From: Streptomyces fulvoviolaceus
GTDB lineage: Bacteria; Actinomycetota; Actinomycetes; Streptomycetales; Streptomycetaceae
Length of the DNA stretch: 64,000 nt
Direction of reading: 5' to 3'
Assembly: GCF_000718165.1 (NCBI RefSeq)
Contig: NZ_JOEY01000036.1
Span: 1 to 64,000, forward strand
The notes under the pieces were generated by a model. The model was given only the letters and a program-made list of their open reading frames with translations. It made no database searches and had not been told where the DNA came from. Positions 17,705-25,725 of the stretch are shown piece by piece; position 1 is the stretch's first letter, and each line of letters starts with the position of its first letter. A program made the translations under genes and the position numbers.

Positions 17705-18436
17705 ATGAGCATTCGGGCCGTGGTCTGGGACGTCGACGACACTCTCTTCGACTACAGCGCCGCGGACCGCATCGGAATGCGCGGACAGCTGGCGGCCGAG
17801 GGCCTGTTGGACACGTACGACAGCGTCGAGCAGGCCATCGTGCGCTGGCGGCAGATCACCGACGCGCAGTGGGCGCGGTTCTCGGCGGGGGAGACCACCT
17901 TCCAGGGACAGCGCCGGGACCGGGTACGGGTGTTCCTGGGCGAGGAGCTGAGCGACGCCGAGGCCGACGCCTGGTTCGAGCGGTACATCTCGCACTACGA
18001 GACCGCCTGGACCCTCTTCCCCGACGTCCTGCCCGCCCTGGACACCCTCGCGGCCAGCCACCGCCACGCCGTTCTGTCCAACTCCAGCATCCAGGTCCAG
18101 GACCGCAAGCTGCGCGTCCTCGGCGTGCACGACCGCTTCGAGGTCATCCTGTGCGCCGCCGAGCTGGGCGTCTCCAAGCCCGAGGCCCGCGCCTTCCTCG
18201 CGGCCTGCGACGCCCTGGAGCTGGCCCCTCACCAGGTGGCGTACGTCGGTGACCATCCGGAGATCGACGGGCGGGGCGCAGCCGACGCCGGGCTGCTGTC
18301 CGTCTGGATCGACCGCGACGGCGTACACACCGTCGGCGACGCTCCCTCAGGCCCGCACCGGATCGTCTCCCTCGCCGAACTCCCCGCGCTCCTCGGCGCG
18401 GATACCCGTTTTGGAGCCCCGTCCACCTTCGGGTAA
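17705..18436 (+). CDS. HAD-family hydrolase (phosphatase)
   Basis: A 243-residue HAD superfamily IA phosphatase. Motif I is DVDDTLFDY (nucleophile Asp9), motif II is LSNSS, motif III Lys is in SKPEARAF, and motif IV is GDHPEIDGRGA. The cap lies between motifs I and II. It resembles YjjG-type nucleotidases, but the substrate is not determinable. ATG start at 17705. It is the last protein gene before the Gln/Glu tRNA cluster. Confidence 0.88.
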   Translation: MSIRAVVWDVDDTLFDYSAADRIGMRGQLAAEGLLDTYDSVEQAIVRWRQITDAQWARFSAGETTFQGQRRDRVRVFLGEELSDAEADAWFERYISHYETAWTLFPDVLPALDTLAASHRHAVLSNSSIQVQDRKLRVLGVHDRFEVILCAAELGVSKPEARAFLAACDALELAPHQVAYVGDHPEIDGRGAADAGLLSVWIDRDGVHTVGDAPSGPHRIVSLAELPALLGADTRFGAPSTFG

Positions 18437-18527
18437 TGTTCTTCCTGCGCCGCCGGAGAGCGGGCCGAAAGGCCGGGAACCGGAGGCGCAAGCTAGAACG
18501 AGATCCCCACAGGGGCTTGAGTTCCAG

Positions 18528-18599
18528 TGGCCTATGGTGTAATTGGCAGCACGACGGTTTCTGGTTCCGTTAGTCTTGGTTCGAGTCCAGGTAGGCCAG
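18528..18599 (+). tRNA. tRNA-Gln (CTG)
   Basis: A 72-nt cloverleaf with acceptor stem TGGCCTA/TAGGCCA, anticodon CTG in TTCTGGT, and TTCGAGTC in the T arm. CCA is not encoded. The anticodon stem has a T-T mismatch next to the loop that the second copy at 18873 does not have. Confidence 0.95.
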
Positions 18600-18644
18600 C
18601 TCGCAGATCATCCAGAATCTGCAATCGCGGAGCGCATCCGCAAA

Positions 18645-18717
18645 GCCCCCGTTGTGTAGCGGCCTAGCACGCTGCCCTCTCAAGGCAGTAGCGCCGGTTC
18701 GAATCCGGTCGGGGGTA
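18645..18717 (+). tRNA. tRNA-Glu (CTC)
   Basis: A 73-nt cloverleaf with acceptor GCCCCCG/CGGGGGT, anticodon CTC in CCCTCTCAA and T arm GGTTCGAATCC. First of three nearly identical copies; the anticodon stem CTGCC/GGCAG differs from the other two (CCGCC/GGCGG) by a compensated base pair. Confidence 0.95.
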
Positions 18718-18779
18718 CAGATCCTTCCCAGGAAGGCGGTCAGGGTCGCACCCGCCGCCTCTCATGCAGGATCGCTAGG

Positions 18780-18852
18780 GCCCCCGTTGTGTAGCGGCCT
18801 AGCACGCCGCCCTCTCAAGGCGGTAGCGCCGGTTCGAATCCGGTCGGGGGTA
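18780..18852 (+). tRNA. tRNA-Glu (CTC)
   Basis: Second Glu copy, 73 nt, anticodon CTC, stem CCGCC/GGCGG, same acceptor and T arm as the first. Confidence 0.95.
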
Positions 18853-18872
18853 CGATTTGCTCTAAATCACCT

Positions 18873-18944
18873 TGGTCTATGGTGTAATTGGCAACACTAC
18901 GGTTTCTGGTACCGTCATTCTTGGTTCGAGTCCAGGTAGACCAG
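18873..18944 (+). tRNA. tRNA-Gln (CTG)
   Basis: Second Gln copy, 72 nt, anticodon CTG. The acceptor TGGTCTA/TAGACCA carries a compensated change against the first copy, and the anticodon stem ACGGT/ACCGT is fully paired. Confidence 0.95.
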
Positions 18945-18972
18945 CTCGGATCTGCGGAAACGTAAGATCCTC

Positions 18973-19045
18973 GCCCCCGTTGTGTAGCGGCCTAGCACGC
19001 CGCCCTCTCAAGGCGGTAGCGCCGGTTCGAATCCGGTCGGGGGTA
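18973..19045 (+). tRNA. tRNA-Glu (CTC)
   Basis: Third Glu copy, 73 nt, identical to the second. It ends the five-gene array; a terminator follows eight bases later. Confidence 0.95.
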
Positions 19046-19052
19046 CAGAGAC

Positions 19053-19080
19053 AAGGCCCTTCGCTTCGGCGGAGGGCCTT
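19053..19080. terminator. Terminator after the tRNA array
   Basis: AAGGCCCT paired with AGGGCCTT around a CTTC-containing loop, between the last tRNA and the converging merR gene. Confidence 0.7.
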
Positions 19081-19098
19081 CGTCGTGCCCGGTGCCGG

Positions 19099-19743
19099 CT
19101 ACTCGAAGCCGTACCGCCGCGTCGTCTCCTCCTCCTGGGCCAGCCGGTGCAGCGCCTGCAGCACCGGCTCGTTGAGGATCGCCCCCAGGACCGCCCACTC
19201 GATCCGTTCCGCCTCCGAGGACTGTGTCTCCATGTTGTCCAGGTCGAGGACGGCTGTCCGGTGCATCAACTCGGCGTACGGTGCGAGCAGTTCGGCCCCG
19301 AAGCCGTAGCCGAGCCGGCGGAACGCGGCCACCGCCACCACCAGCGAGCGGTACGCGGGGGAGATGCTCGTGAGCTGCTTGGCGTTCTCCCAGCCGAGCC
19401 GGTCCAGGAGCGTGGTGATCTCCTGCTGTGCGACCTGGACGTACTCGTCGTCCTCGTCCGGCTCCGGCACCTGAGGCAGCGCCCACATCGCCGCGCCCAG
19501 GCGGACCGACCGGCCCAGGGAGTCGTCGTCCACGTGTCCGAGCACCTCGCGCACCTTCGCCACCGGCACCCGGCCCACCTGGATCATCGCCCGCACCAGC
19601 CGCAGCCGGCGCAGATGCTCCTCGTCGTACTCGGCCGTCGTGGTGTTGATCTGGCGGCCCGGCGGCAACAGCCCTTCGCGCAGGTAGTACTTGATCGTTG
19701 CTGCGGACACGCCACTGCGCTCGCTCAGCTCCGCCAGCCGCAT
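19099..19743 (-). CDS. MerR-family transcriptional regulator
   Basis: A 214-residue regulator. The N-terminal MerR helix-turn-helix and wing are clear: MRLAELSERSGVSAATIKYY, LREGLLPPGR, Tyr-Asp-Glu-Glu-His and LRRLRLVRAMIQVGRVP. The C-terminal about 130 residues form an effector region without an evident Cys metal site. ATG 19743 is chosen as the family start. It is transcribed away from the DUF4188 gene at 19825, and the 81-bp gap contains CTATC/GATAG inverted repeats that are likely its operator. The signal is unknown. Confidence 0.88.
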   Translation of the reverse strand: MRLAELSERSGVSAATIKYYLREGLLPPGRQINTTTAEYDEEHLRRLRLVRAMIQVGRVPVAKVREVLGHVDDDSLGRSVRLGAAMWALPQVPEPDEDDEYVQVAQQEITTLLDRLGWENAKQLTSISPAYRSLVVAVAAFRRLGYGFGAELLAPYAELMHRTAVLDLDNMETQSSEAERIEWAVLGAILNEPVLQALHRLAQEEETTRRYGFE

Positions 19744-19764
19744 CTCTTGCGCCTCTCCTTGGTA

Positions 19765-19807
19765 AGTGCCACTATCCAATCATCGCCAGAAGGATAGTGG
19801 CGCTATC
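19765..19807. promoter_or_regulatory. Probable MerR operator in the divergent promoter
   Basis: Three related half-sites: AGTGCCACTATCC at 19765-19777 is inverted at 19792-19804 (12 of 13 bases), and GATAG-TGGCG-CTATC forms a second palindrome at 19793-19807. It lies between the divergent regulator and DUF4188 genes, where MerR proteins usually bind. Binding is inferred. Confidence 0.6.
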
Positions 19808-19824
19808 TGATGAGGGGGATCGTC

Positions 19825-20343
19825 ATGTTCGCGAAGCCGGTGCCGGGCCTTACGACCGCGGCGGCCGAGGGGGATGTGGTGGTCCTGCTGATCGGCATGC
19901 GGATCAACCACTTCTGGGCCGTGCACCACTGGTGGCCGGTGCTCATTGCGATGCCGCGGATGCTGCGGGAGTTGCAGAAGGACAAGAGCCGAGGCCTGCT
20001 CGGCCATGTGATGTTGACGGCCTCACCGCGGACGTACTACGTCGTCCAGTACTGGGAGTCCAAGGAGAAGCTCTACTCCTACGCGCACTCGCCCGACATG
20101 TCCCACCACAAGGCGTGGGCGATCATCAACCGCAAGGAGCGCGCGGGGAAGATTCGTCAGCACGTCGGGCGGTGGCACGAGGCCTATGTGGTGCCCGAGG
20201 GGTCGTACGAGTCGATCTATGCCGACATGCCGGCCTTCGGGCTCGCGGCCGCGTACGGGGTGCTGCCCGTCGAGAAGCGGGGGCGTCGTGCCCAGGACCG
20301 GTTCCGGTACCGGTCGGCAGGCGCGGTCGAAGAAGCCGGGTGA
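19825..20343 (+). CDS. DUF4188 family protein
   Basis: A 172-residue protein with the DUF4188 pattern: VVLLIGMRINHFWAVHHWWP, a helix MPRMLRELQ, then SPRTYYVVQYWESKEKLYSYA. Members are annotated as monooxygenase-like (dimeric alpha/beta barrel) proteins without proven activity. The start at 19825 is preferred because GAGGGGG lies six bases upstream; ATG 19810 would put translation inside that site. It is probably controlled by the adjacent MerR regulator. Confidence 0.75.
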   Translation: MFAKPVPGLTTAAAEGDVVVLLIGMRINHFWAVHHWWPVLIAMPRMLRELQKDKSRGLLGHVMLTASPRTYYVVQYWESKEKLYSYAHSPDMSHHKAWAIINRKERAGKIRQHVGRWHEAYVVPEGSYESIYADMPAFGLAAAYGVLPVEKRGRRAQDRFRYRSAGAVEEAG

Positions 20344-20360
20344 CCGGGGGGATCGGGGGA

Positions 20361-20400
20361 ACGAGGGGGCCTGCCGCGGCGTTGAGGCGGGCCCCCTCGT
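20361..20400. terminator. Bidirectional terminator between DUF4188 and ndgR
   Basis: A 15-bp stem with one mismatch (left arm ACGAGGGGGCCTGCC) and a 10-nt loop, 18 bp after the DUF4188 stop and 12 bp before the ndgR stop on the other strand. Confidence 0.7.
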
Positions 20401-20412
20401 CATGTCCGAATG

Positions 20413-21129
20413 TCAGCCGGTGCGGCGCAGGGCCTCGGAGAGGCGGGCGGCGGCGTCGATGACTGCCTGGGCGTGCATGCGGCCCGGGTGGCGGGTCAGG
20501 CGCTCGATGGGGCCGGAGACCGAGACGGCGGCCACCACGCGGTTGGAGGGGCCGCGCACGGGCGCGGAGACGGACGCGACGCCCGGCTCGCGCTCGCCGA
20601 TGGACTGGGCCCAGCCGCGGCGTCGTACGCCCGAGAGGGCTGTGGCGGTGAAGCGCGCGCCCTGGAGACCGCGGTGCAGGCGCTCCGGCTCCTCCCAGGC
20701 CATCAGGATCTGGGCCGAGGAGCCCGCCTTCATCGTGAGCGTCGAGCCGACCGGGACCGTGTCCCGAAGGCCGGACAGGCGCTCGGCCGCGGCGACGCAG
20801 ATGCGCATGTCGCCCTGGCGGCGGTAGAGCTGCGCGCTCTCGCCCGTGATGTCCCGCAGGTGTGTGAGCACCGGGCCCGCCGTGGCGAGGAGGCGGTCCT
20901 CGCCGGCGGCCGCGGCCAGCTCGGCGAGGCGGGGGCCGAGAATGAAGCGGCCCTGCATGTCGCGCGCCACCATACGGTGGTGTTCCAAAGCCACGGCCAG
21001 CCGGTGGGCCGTGGGTCGTGCGAGTCCGGTGGCAGCGACCAAGCCTGCGAGGGTGGCCGGACCGGACTCCAGGGCGCTCAGGACAAGGGCTGCCTTGTCC
21101 AGAACGCCGACGCCGCTACTGTTGTCCAT
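20413..21129 (-). CDS. ndgR: IclR-family regulator NdgR
   Basis: A 238-residue IclR-type repressor: N-terminal winged helix (VLDKAALVLSALESGPATLAGLVAATGLARPTAHRL, about residues 9-45) and a C-terminal effector domain (LYRRQGDMRICVAAAE, SAPVRGPSNRVVAAVSVSGP). In S. coelicolor NdgR controls leucine biosynthesis and nitrogen-dependent growth and antibiotic production, binding upstream of leuC. The same divergent ndgR-leuCD order is seen here, with TCTCAC/GTGAGA-type inverted repeats in the 189-bp gap. ATG at 21129. Confidence 0.9.
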   Translation of the reverse strand: MDNSSGVGVLDKAALVLSALESGPATLAGLVAATGLARPTAHRLAVALEHHRMVARDMQGRFILGPRLAELAAAAGEDRLLATAGPVLTHLRDITGESAQLYRRQGDMRICVAAAERLSGLRDTVPVGSTLTMKAGSSAQILMAWEEPERLHRGLQGARFTATALSGVRRRGWAQSIGEREPGVASVSAPVRGPSNRVVAAVSVSGPIERLTRHPGRMHAQAVIDAAARLSEALRRTG

Positions 21130-21141
21130 GAAACGATACTC

Positions 21142-21185
21142 GCGTCTCACTCTGTGAAACGCAAGTTCCTTTTTTCGTGAGACGC
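21142..21185. promoter_or_regulatory. Probable NdgR operator upstream of leuC
   Basis: GCGTCTCAC-TCT-GTGAAACGC (21142-21162) is an interrupted palindrome with one mismatch per arm. A further half-site GTGAGACGC lies at 21177-21185, inverted relative to the first arm. The site sits 14 bp from the ndgR start, so it could serve autoregulation and leuCD control. Confidence 0.55.
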
Positions 21186-21318
21186 GCAACCCTTGGATAC
21201 ACAGCGGCCCGCAGACCAACGGGCCTGGCGGCGGCTGCCCGGGAACAGGGGCCGTGGGCGTCGCCTCCACAAGATCTCTAGTTGGGCCGGCGCACCTTTG
21301 CCGGCCGGAGGGAAAGCG

Positions 21319-22743
21319 ATGGGTAGGACACTCGCGGAGAAGGTCTGGGACGACCACGTCGTCCGGCGCGCCGAGGGCGAGCCCGACCTTCTCTTCATCG
21401 ATCTCCACCTCCTGCACGAGGTGACCAGCCCGCAGGCCTTCGACGGCCTCCGTCAGGCGGGGCGTCCCGTGCGCCGGCTCGACCTGACCATCGCCACCGA
21501 GGACCACAACACCCCGACCCTCGACATCGACAAGCCCATCGCGGACCCGGTCTCCCGCGTCCAGCTGGAGACGCTGCGCAAGAACGCCGCCGAGTTCGGT
21601 GTGCGTCTGCACTCGCTGGGTGACGTCGAGCAGGGCGTCGTCCACGTCGTGGGCCCGCAGCTGGGTCTGACCCAGCCGGGCATGACGGTCGTCTGCGGCG
21701 ACTCCCACACCTCCACGCACGGCGCCTTCGGCGGTCTGGCCTTCGGCATCGGCACCTCCCAGGTGGAGCATGTGCTGGCCACCCAGACGCTGCCGATGGC
21801 CCGGCCCAAGACCATGGCCATCACCGTGGACGGCGAGCTGCCCGAGGGCGTCACCGCCAAGGACCTGATCCTGGCGATCATCGCCCGGATCGGCACCGGC
21901 GGCGGCCAGGGCTACGTCCTGGAGTACCGCGGCTCCGCCATCGAGAAGCTCTCGATGGAGGCCCGGATGACCATCTGCAACATGTCGATCGAGGCCGGCG
22001 CCCGCGCGGGCATGATCGCCCCCGACGAGACCACCTTCGAGTACCTCAAGGGCCGTCCGCACGCCCCCAAGGACGAGGACTGGGACGCGGCCGTCGCGTA
22101 CTGGAAGACGCTGCAGACGGACGCGGACGCGGAGTTCGACACCGAGGTCGTCATCAAGGCCGACGAGCTGTCGCCGTTCGTCACCTGGGGCACCAACCCC
22201 GGCCAGGGCGCGCCGCTTTCGGCGGACGTCCCCGACCCTGCTTCGTACGAAGACGCTTCGGAGCGCCTCGCCGCCGAAAAGGCCCTGGAATACATGGGGT
22301 TGGAGGCCGGACAGTCGCTGCGGTCCATCAAGGTGGACACCGTCTTCGTAGGTTCGTGCACCAACGGCCGTATCGAGGACCTGCGTGCGGCGGCCGAGCT
22401 CGTGAAGGGCCGCAAAGTCGCCGACGGCGTACGGATGCTGGTCGTCCCGGGCTCCGCGCGGGTCGGTCTGCAGGCCGTCTCCGAGGGCCTGGACGTCGTC
22501 TTCAAGGAGGCCGGCGCCGAATGGCGGCACGCGGGCTGCTCGATGTGTCTGGGCATGAACCCGGACCAGCTGGCCCCCGGTGAGCGCTCCGCGTCCACCT
22601 CCAACCGCAACTTCGAGGGCAGGCAGGGCAAGGGCGGCCGTACGCACCTGGTCTCGCCGCAGGTCGCCGCCGCGACCGCCGTGCTGGGTCACCTGGCCTC
22701 GCCCGCCGACCTGTCCGACGCCCCTGTGCCCGCTGGAGTCTGA
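21319..22743 (+). CDS. leuC: 3-isopropylmalate dehydratase large subunit
   Basis: A 474-residue aconitase-family protein that, with LeuD, isomerises 2- to 3-isopropylmalate in leucine synthesis. The [4Fe-4S] ligands are in FVGSCTNGR and CSMCLG, and [14 protein letters not shown] is the family active-site segment. ATG 21319 follows GGAGG by seven bases. The start [13 protein letters not shown] is typical. leuD follows after five bases, forming one operon probably repressed by the divergent NdgR. Confidence 0.96.
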   Translation: MGRTLAEKVWDDHVVRRAEGEPDLLFIDLHLLHEVTSPQAFDGLRQAGRPVRRLDLTIATEDHNTPTLDIDKPIADPVSRVQLETLRKNAAEFGVRLHSLGDVEQGVVHVVGPQLGLTQPGMTVVCGDSHTSTHGAFGGLAFGIGTSQVEHVLATQTLPMARPKTMAITVDGELPEGVTAKDLILAIIARIGTGGGQGYVLEYRGSAIEKLSMEARMTICNMSIEAGARAGMIAPDETTFEYLKGRPHAPKDEDWDAAVAYWKTLQTDADAEFDTEVVIKADELSPFVTWGTNPGQGAPLSADVPDPASYEDASERLAAEKALEYMGLEAGQSLRSIKVDTVFVGSCTNGRIEDLRAAAELVKGRKVADGVRMLVVPGSARVGLQAVSEGLDVVFKEAGAEWRHAGCSMCLGMNPDQLAPGERSASTSNRNFEGRQGKGGRTHLVSPQVAAATAVLGHLASPADLSDAPVPAGV

Positions 22744-22748
22744 GAGTC

Positions 22749-23342
22749 ATGGAAGCATTCACCACGCACACCGGCCGGGCCGTCCCGCTGCGCCGCTCCA
22801 ACGTCGACACCGACCAGATCATCCCTGCTCACTGGCTCAAGAAGGTGACCCGGGACGGTTTCGAGGACGGACTGTTCGAGGCCTGGCGCAAGGACGAGAA
22901 ATTCATCCTCAACCAGCCCGAGCGCAAGGGCGCCACGGTTCTGGTTGCCGGCCCCGACTTCGGCACCGGCTCCTCCCGTGAGCACGCCGTGTGGGCGCTG
23001 CAGAACTACGGCTTCAAGGCCGTCATCTCCTCCCGGTTCGCCGACATCTTCCGCGGCAACTCGCTCAAGAACGGCCTGCTCACAGTGGTTCTGGAGCAGA
23101 AGATCGTGGACGCGCTGCAGGAACTCACCGAGAAGGACCCGCAGGCCGAGGTCACGGTCGACCTGGAGGCCCGCGAGGTGCGCGCCGAGGGCATCACCGC
23201 CGCCTTCGAGCTCGACGAGAACGCCCGCTGGCGACTGCTGAACGGGCTGGACGACATCTCCATCACCCTCCAGAACGAGGCCGACATCTCCGCGTACGAG
23301 GCCAAGCGGCCCTCGTACAAGCCGCGGACGCTCCCGGTCTGA
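22749..23342 (+). CDS. leuD: 3-isopropylmalate dehydratase small subunit
   Basis: A 197-residue small subunit with the swivelling domain that completes the LeuC active site. Diagnostic segments: [20 protein letters not shown] at the start and [17 protein letters not shown]. Full length for the family. It lies five bases after leuC and ends before a strong terminator. Confidence 0.96.
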   Translation: MEAFTTHTGRAVPLRRSNVDTDQIIPAHWLKKVTRDGFEDGLFEAWRKDEKFILNQPERKGATVLVAGPDFGTGSSREHAVWALQNYGFKAVISSRFADIFRGNSLKNGLLTVVLEQKIVDALQELTEKDPQAEVTVDLEAREVRAEGITAAFELDENARWRLLNGLDDISITLQNEADISAYEAKRPSYKPRTLPV

Positions 23343-23388
23343 CCCGGAGCCCCTCGGCTGGTCGAGTTTCGGCCACCTGAACACCCCC

Positions 23389-23423
23389 GCTGTACCCCCG
23401 ATCAGCCCGATCGGGGGTACAGC
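23389..23423. terminator. Terminator of leuCD
   Basis: A perfect 15-bp stem (GCTGTACCCCCGATC) with a 5-nt loop and a TGTTTGT tail, 46 bp after leuD. Confidence 0.85.
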
Positions 23424-23607
23424 TGTTTGTGCACCCGTACGGCCCTGAGCGACGCGCCGCGATCTCTCAACTTCCCACGTTACGACGGGTGTTGTCGGGG
23501 TACGCGACCCTTGTAGCCGGGGCTTCCGCATGCGCCCGGAAGGCCGTTTGAGGCGGCAGTTGCACCCTGAGCAGGCGACAACTCGCCCCAGATGGCACAA
23601 TCTGTGC

Positions 23608-23838
23608 ATGGAACACGACGGCCAACTCGAGCTCTATGCGGCAGTCGCGGACCAACTGAAGGAAGCGCACACAAGAGTGCGCGCACTGCAAGTCCCGGAG
23701 GGCGTACGGATGGCGCTGACCCGGAAGCTGCTGGTCATTACGGCCGCGGCCAAACACGACGTCGCCGAAGCGACAAGGCGTCTGGAGGCGTTCACGGCAG
23801 ACCTCGACGCGGGTCGAATCCCGGAAGAGGAACGCTGA
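23608..23838 (+). CDS. Small conserved helical protein
   Basis: A 76-residue, mostly helical, charged protein (MEHDGQLELYAAVADQLKEA, VRMALTRKLLVITAAAKHD). G/C-rich third positions and its position before hupS, as I recall for S. coelicolor, support a real gene. No ribosome site precedes ATG 23608, so it may be leaderless. No domain is recognised. The function is unknown; it may be a small nucleoid- or regulation-linked protein, but nothing in the sequence shows this. Confidence 0.65.
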   Translation: MEHDGQLELYAAVADQLKEAHTRVRALQVPEGVRMALTRKLLVITAAAKHDVAEATRRLEAFTADLDAGRIPEEER

Positions 23839-23895
23839 ACACGTCCAGGACAGCCGAGTTCGTTGCGGCACAAGGGTGATAAGCCCGTTTCGTGT

Positions 23896-23924
23896 TTGAT
23901 TTGCGGTATATATCTGCCTAACGT
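23896..23924 (+). promoter_or_regulatory. Candidate hupS promoter
   Basis: TTGATT (23896-23901) and TAACGT (23919-23924) with a 17-bp AT-rich spacer, 51 bp upstream of the hupS start. It matches the vegetative sigma consensus moderately well. Confidence 0.4.
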
Positions 23925-23975
23925 GCGAAAAAGCTTGAACACTTTCGTTCTGGCAATGTCTCCGAAGGGGAAGAC

Positions 23976-24632
23976 GTGAACAAGGCGCAGCTCGTAGAAG
24001 CGATTGCCGACAAGGTGGGCGGCCGCCAGCAGGCCGCCGACGCGGTCGACGCGGTCCTGGACGCCATCGTCCGCGCGACCGTCTCGGGTGACCGGGTCTC
24101 GGTCACCGGGTTCGGTTCGTTCGAGAAGGTCGACCGTCCCGCCCGTTACGCTCGCAACCCCCAGACGGGCGAGCGGGTTCGGGTCAAGAAGACGTCCGTG
24201 CCGCGCTTCCGCGCCGGCCAGGGCTTCAAGGACCTGGTGAGCGGCTCGAAGAAGCTCCCGCGCGGCGGCGAGGTCGCTGTCAAGAAGGCGCCCAAGGGCA
24301 GCCTGACCGGCGGGGCTGCCGCGACGGTCAAGAAGGCCGCCGCGAAGAAGGCCGCCCCGGCGAAGCGGGCGACGGCCGCCGCGAAGAAGACCACGGCGAA
24401 GAAGACGACGGCCAAGAAGACCACGGCCACCGCGAAGAAGACCACGGCGAAGAAGGCGCCCGCCAAGAAGACCACGGCGACCGCCAAGAGCACCGCCGCG
24501 AAGAAGACCACCGCCAAGAAGGCGACGGCCAAGAAGGCCCCGGCGAAGAAGGCGACCGCCAAGAAGGCGCCCGCCAAGAAGTCGACGGCTCGCAAGACCA
24601 CCGCCAAGAAGGCCACCGCCCGCAAGAGGTAA
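23976..24632 (+). CDS. hupS: HU-family nucleoid protein with Lys/Ala-rich tail
   Basis: A 218-residue two-part protein. Residues 1-93 are a normal HU domain ([35 protein letters not shown] with the DNA-intercalating Pro loop). Residues from about 105 are a histone H1-like tail of repeats such as AKKTTAKK and AKKAPAKK. In Streptomyces this protein compacts the spore nucleoid and is the second HU paralogue (HupS/Hup2). GTG start at 23976 behind GGGGAAGAC. A perfect 13-bp hairpin terminates it. Confidence 0.95.
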   Translation: MNKAQLVEAIADKVGGRQQAADAVDAVLDAIVRATVSGDRVSVTGFGSFEKVDRPARYARNPQTGERVRVKKTSVPRFRAGQGFKDLVSGSKKLPRGGEVAVKKAPKGSLTGGAAATVKKAAAKKAAPAKRATAAAKKTTAKKTTAKKTTATAKKTTAKKAPAKKTTATAKSTAAKKTTAKKATAKKAPAKKATAKKAPAKKSTARKTTAKKATARKR

Positions 24633-24655
24633 GGGCGCAGGGGCACTCACGCGCC

Positions 24656-24684
24656 GGGCCGGACTCCGCATCGGAGTCCGGCCC
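24656..24684. terminator. Terminator of hupS
   Basis: A perfect 13-bp stem (GGGCCGGACTCCG) with a 3-nt loop, 24 bp after hupS. Confidence 0.8.
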
Positions 24685-24719
24685 GCGGCGTGTTCACAGC
24701 TTTGTCGGGAGCGTCTGTT

Positions 24720-24923
24720 TCAGAGCGTCTGCAGCGTCACCAGAGTGATCCGGGGACTGTCCTTCGAGCCCTCCACCTCGATGCGCACCCGCTGACCGGG
24801 CCGCAGGAGCCGCAGCCCGCCCGCGTCGAACGCCGGGGCGTCGAACGGGACCGGCGTGCCGTCGTCGAGCAGCACACTGCCGCTGCGGGTGTCGGGGTCG
24901 TACGTGTATGCGGTGGCCTGCAT
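24720..24923 (-). CDS. Small conserved protein, OB-like
   Basis: A 67-residue protein (ATAYTYDPDTRSGSVLLDDG, PGQRVRIEVEG, PRITLVTLQTL) whose strand pattern and TRSGSVLLDDG turn resemble a reduced cold-shock/OB fold. ATG 24923. It follows cofC by nine bases on the same strand and is probably co-transcribed with it. The function is not known. Confidence 0.7.
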   Translation of the reverse strand: MQATAYTYDPDTRSGSVLLDDGTPVPFDAPAFDAGGLRLLRPGQRVRIEVEGSKDSPRITLVTLQTL

Positions 24924-24932
24924 GGCGGCAGC

Positions 24933-25571
24933 CTACTGCCCGGGGATCAGCAGCCGCGCCGCCGCGGCGGCCGTTCGTGGGCCCACCCCGAGGGCCAGCG
25001 CGGCCCGCAGGTCGGCGCCGGTGTCCACGTCCTGTCGTACCGAATCCACGTCGGTGAGCGTGAGTTCGACGGCGCCGGACGCACGATGGCGGGCACGGGA
25101 ATCGGTGCCGAATACGGGGAGCAATTCCCGGCCGGGTGCGGCGGCCAGAAGAGTGGTGCCGATTTCGGCGGCGTCCGGGAGGAAAGCGCGGGGGAATTCC
25201 GCGGCCGCATCAAGGACCCGGGCCAATTCCAGGGGCCGTAGCGCCGGGAGATCGGCGTTCAGGGCCGCCACGGCGCTTTCGGGGCGCGTTGACCGTACGG
25301 CGGCCGCGGCGTGCCTCAGTGCCGTGTTCAGGCCGCCTTGCGGCTCGTCGGGGACGATCAGGGCGCCCAGGGCGGACAGTTCGCGGCCGGCCAGGGCGTC
25401 GTCCGTGACGACTGCCACATCCTTGACCGCCGGGCATGCCAGCGCGGCCGCCACGGTGTCCTGGGCGAAGGCGAGGGCGAGGCCCGGGCGCAGCCCGTCG
25501 GCGGCGGTGTCCGAGAGCCTGCTCTTGGCCCGCGCCAGGGCTTTCAAGGGGATGACCAAAGTCCACTGCAC
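24933..25571 (-). CDS. cofC: 2-phospholactate/phosphoenolpyruvate guanylyltransferase
   Basis: A 212-residue nucleotidyltransferase for coenzyme F420 synthesis: it joins GMP from GTP to phospholactate or PEP. Typical segments: LVIPLKALARAKSRLS at the start, VVTDDALAGRELSALGALIVPDEPQGGLNTAL, and LNADLPALRPLELARVL with the metal-binding Asp. F420 then serves enzymes such as the LLM-class oxidoreductase at 55.5 kb. GTG start at 25571. Confidence 0.88.
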   Translation of the reverse strand: MQWTLVIPLKALARAKSRLSDTAADGLRPGLALAFAQDTVAAALACPAVKDVAVVTDDALAGRELSALGALIVPDEPQGGLNTALRHAAAAVRSTRPESAVAALNADLPALRPLELARVLDAAAEFPRAFLPDAAEIGTTLLAAAPGRELLPVFGTDSRARHRASGAVELTLTDVDSVRQDVDTGADLRAALALGVGPRTAAAAARLLIPGQ

Positions 25572-25725
25572 GAGCGTTCCGTCCTTCTCTTGTCGCGGCC
25601 ATTGTTACTCAGCCGTCACCGGGCCATCTGTCGGCCGCCGGGGCGGGGCGTACGGTGTTCTCGACAGACCGTCGGCCTGGGGCGACACTTGTGCGGCTCC
25701 CCAGGCTCTGGAGGAAGGTGTTCGC

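Noticed and set aside
18528..19045. Repeat array or integrated element at the tRNA cluster
   Set aside because: The repeats are five complete tRNA genes; I see no integrase or duplicated tRNA 3' end suggesting an attachment site.
20413..22692. Single 759-codon minus-strand frame joining ndgR with antisense of leuC
   Set aside because: Only the part from the ATG at 21129 is IclR-like; the rest mirrors leuC, which carries all catalytic motifs on the plus strand.
24320..24625. Tandem DNA repeat or CRISPR-like array
   Set aside because: The periodicity comes from codons of the Lys/Ala-rich HupS tail; there are no constant-length repeats with unique spacers.
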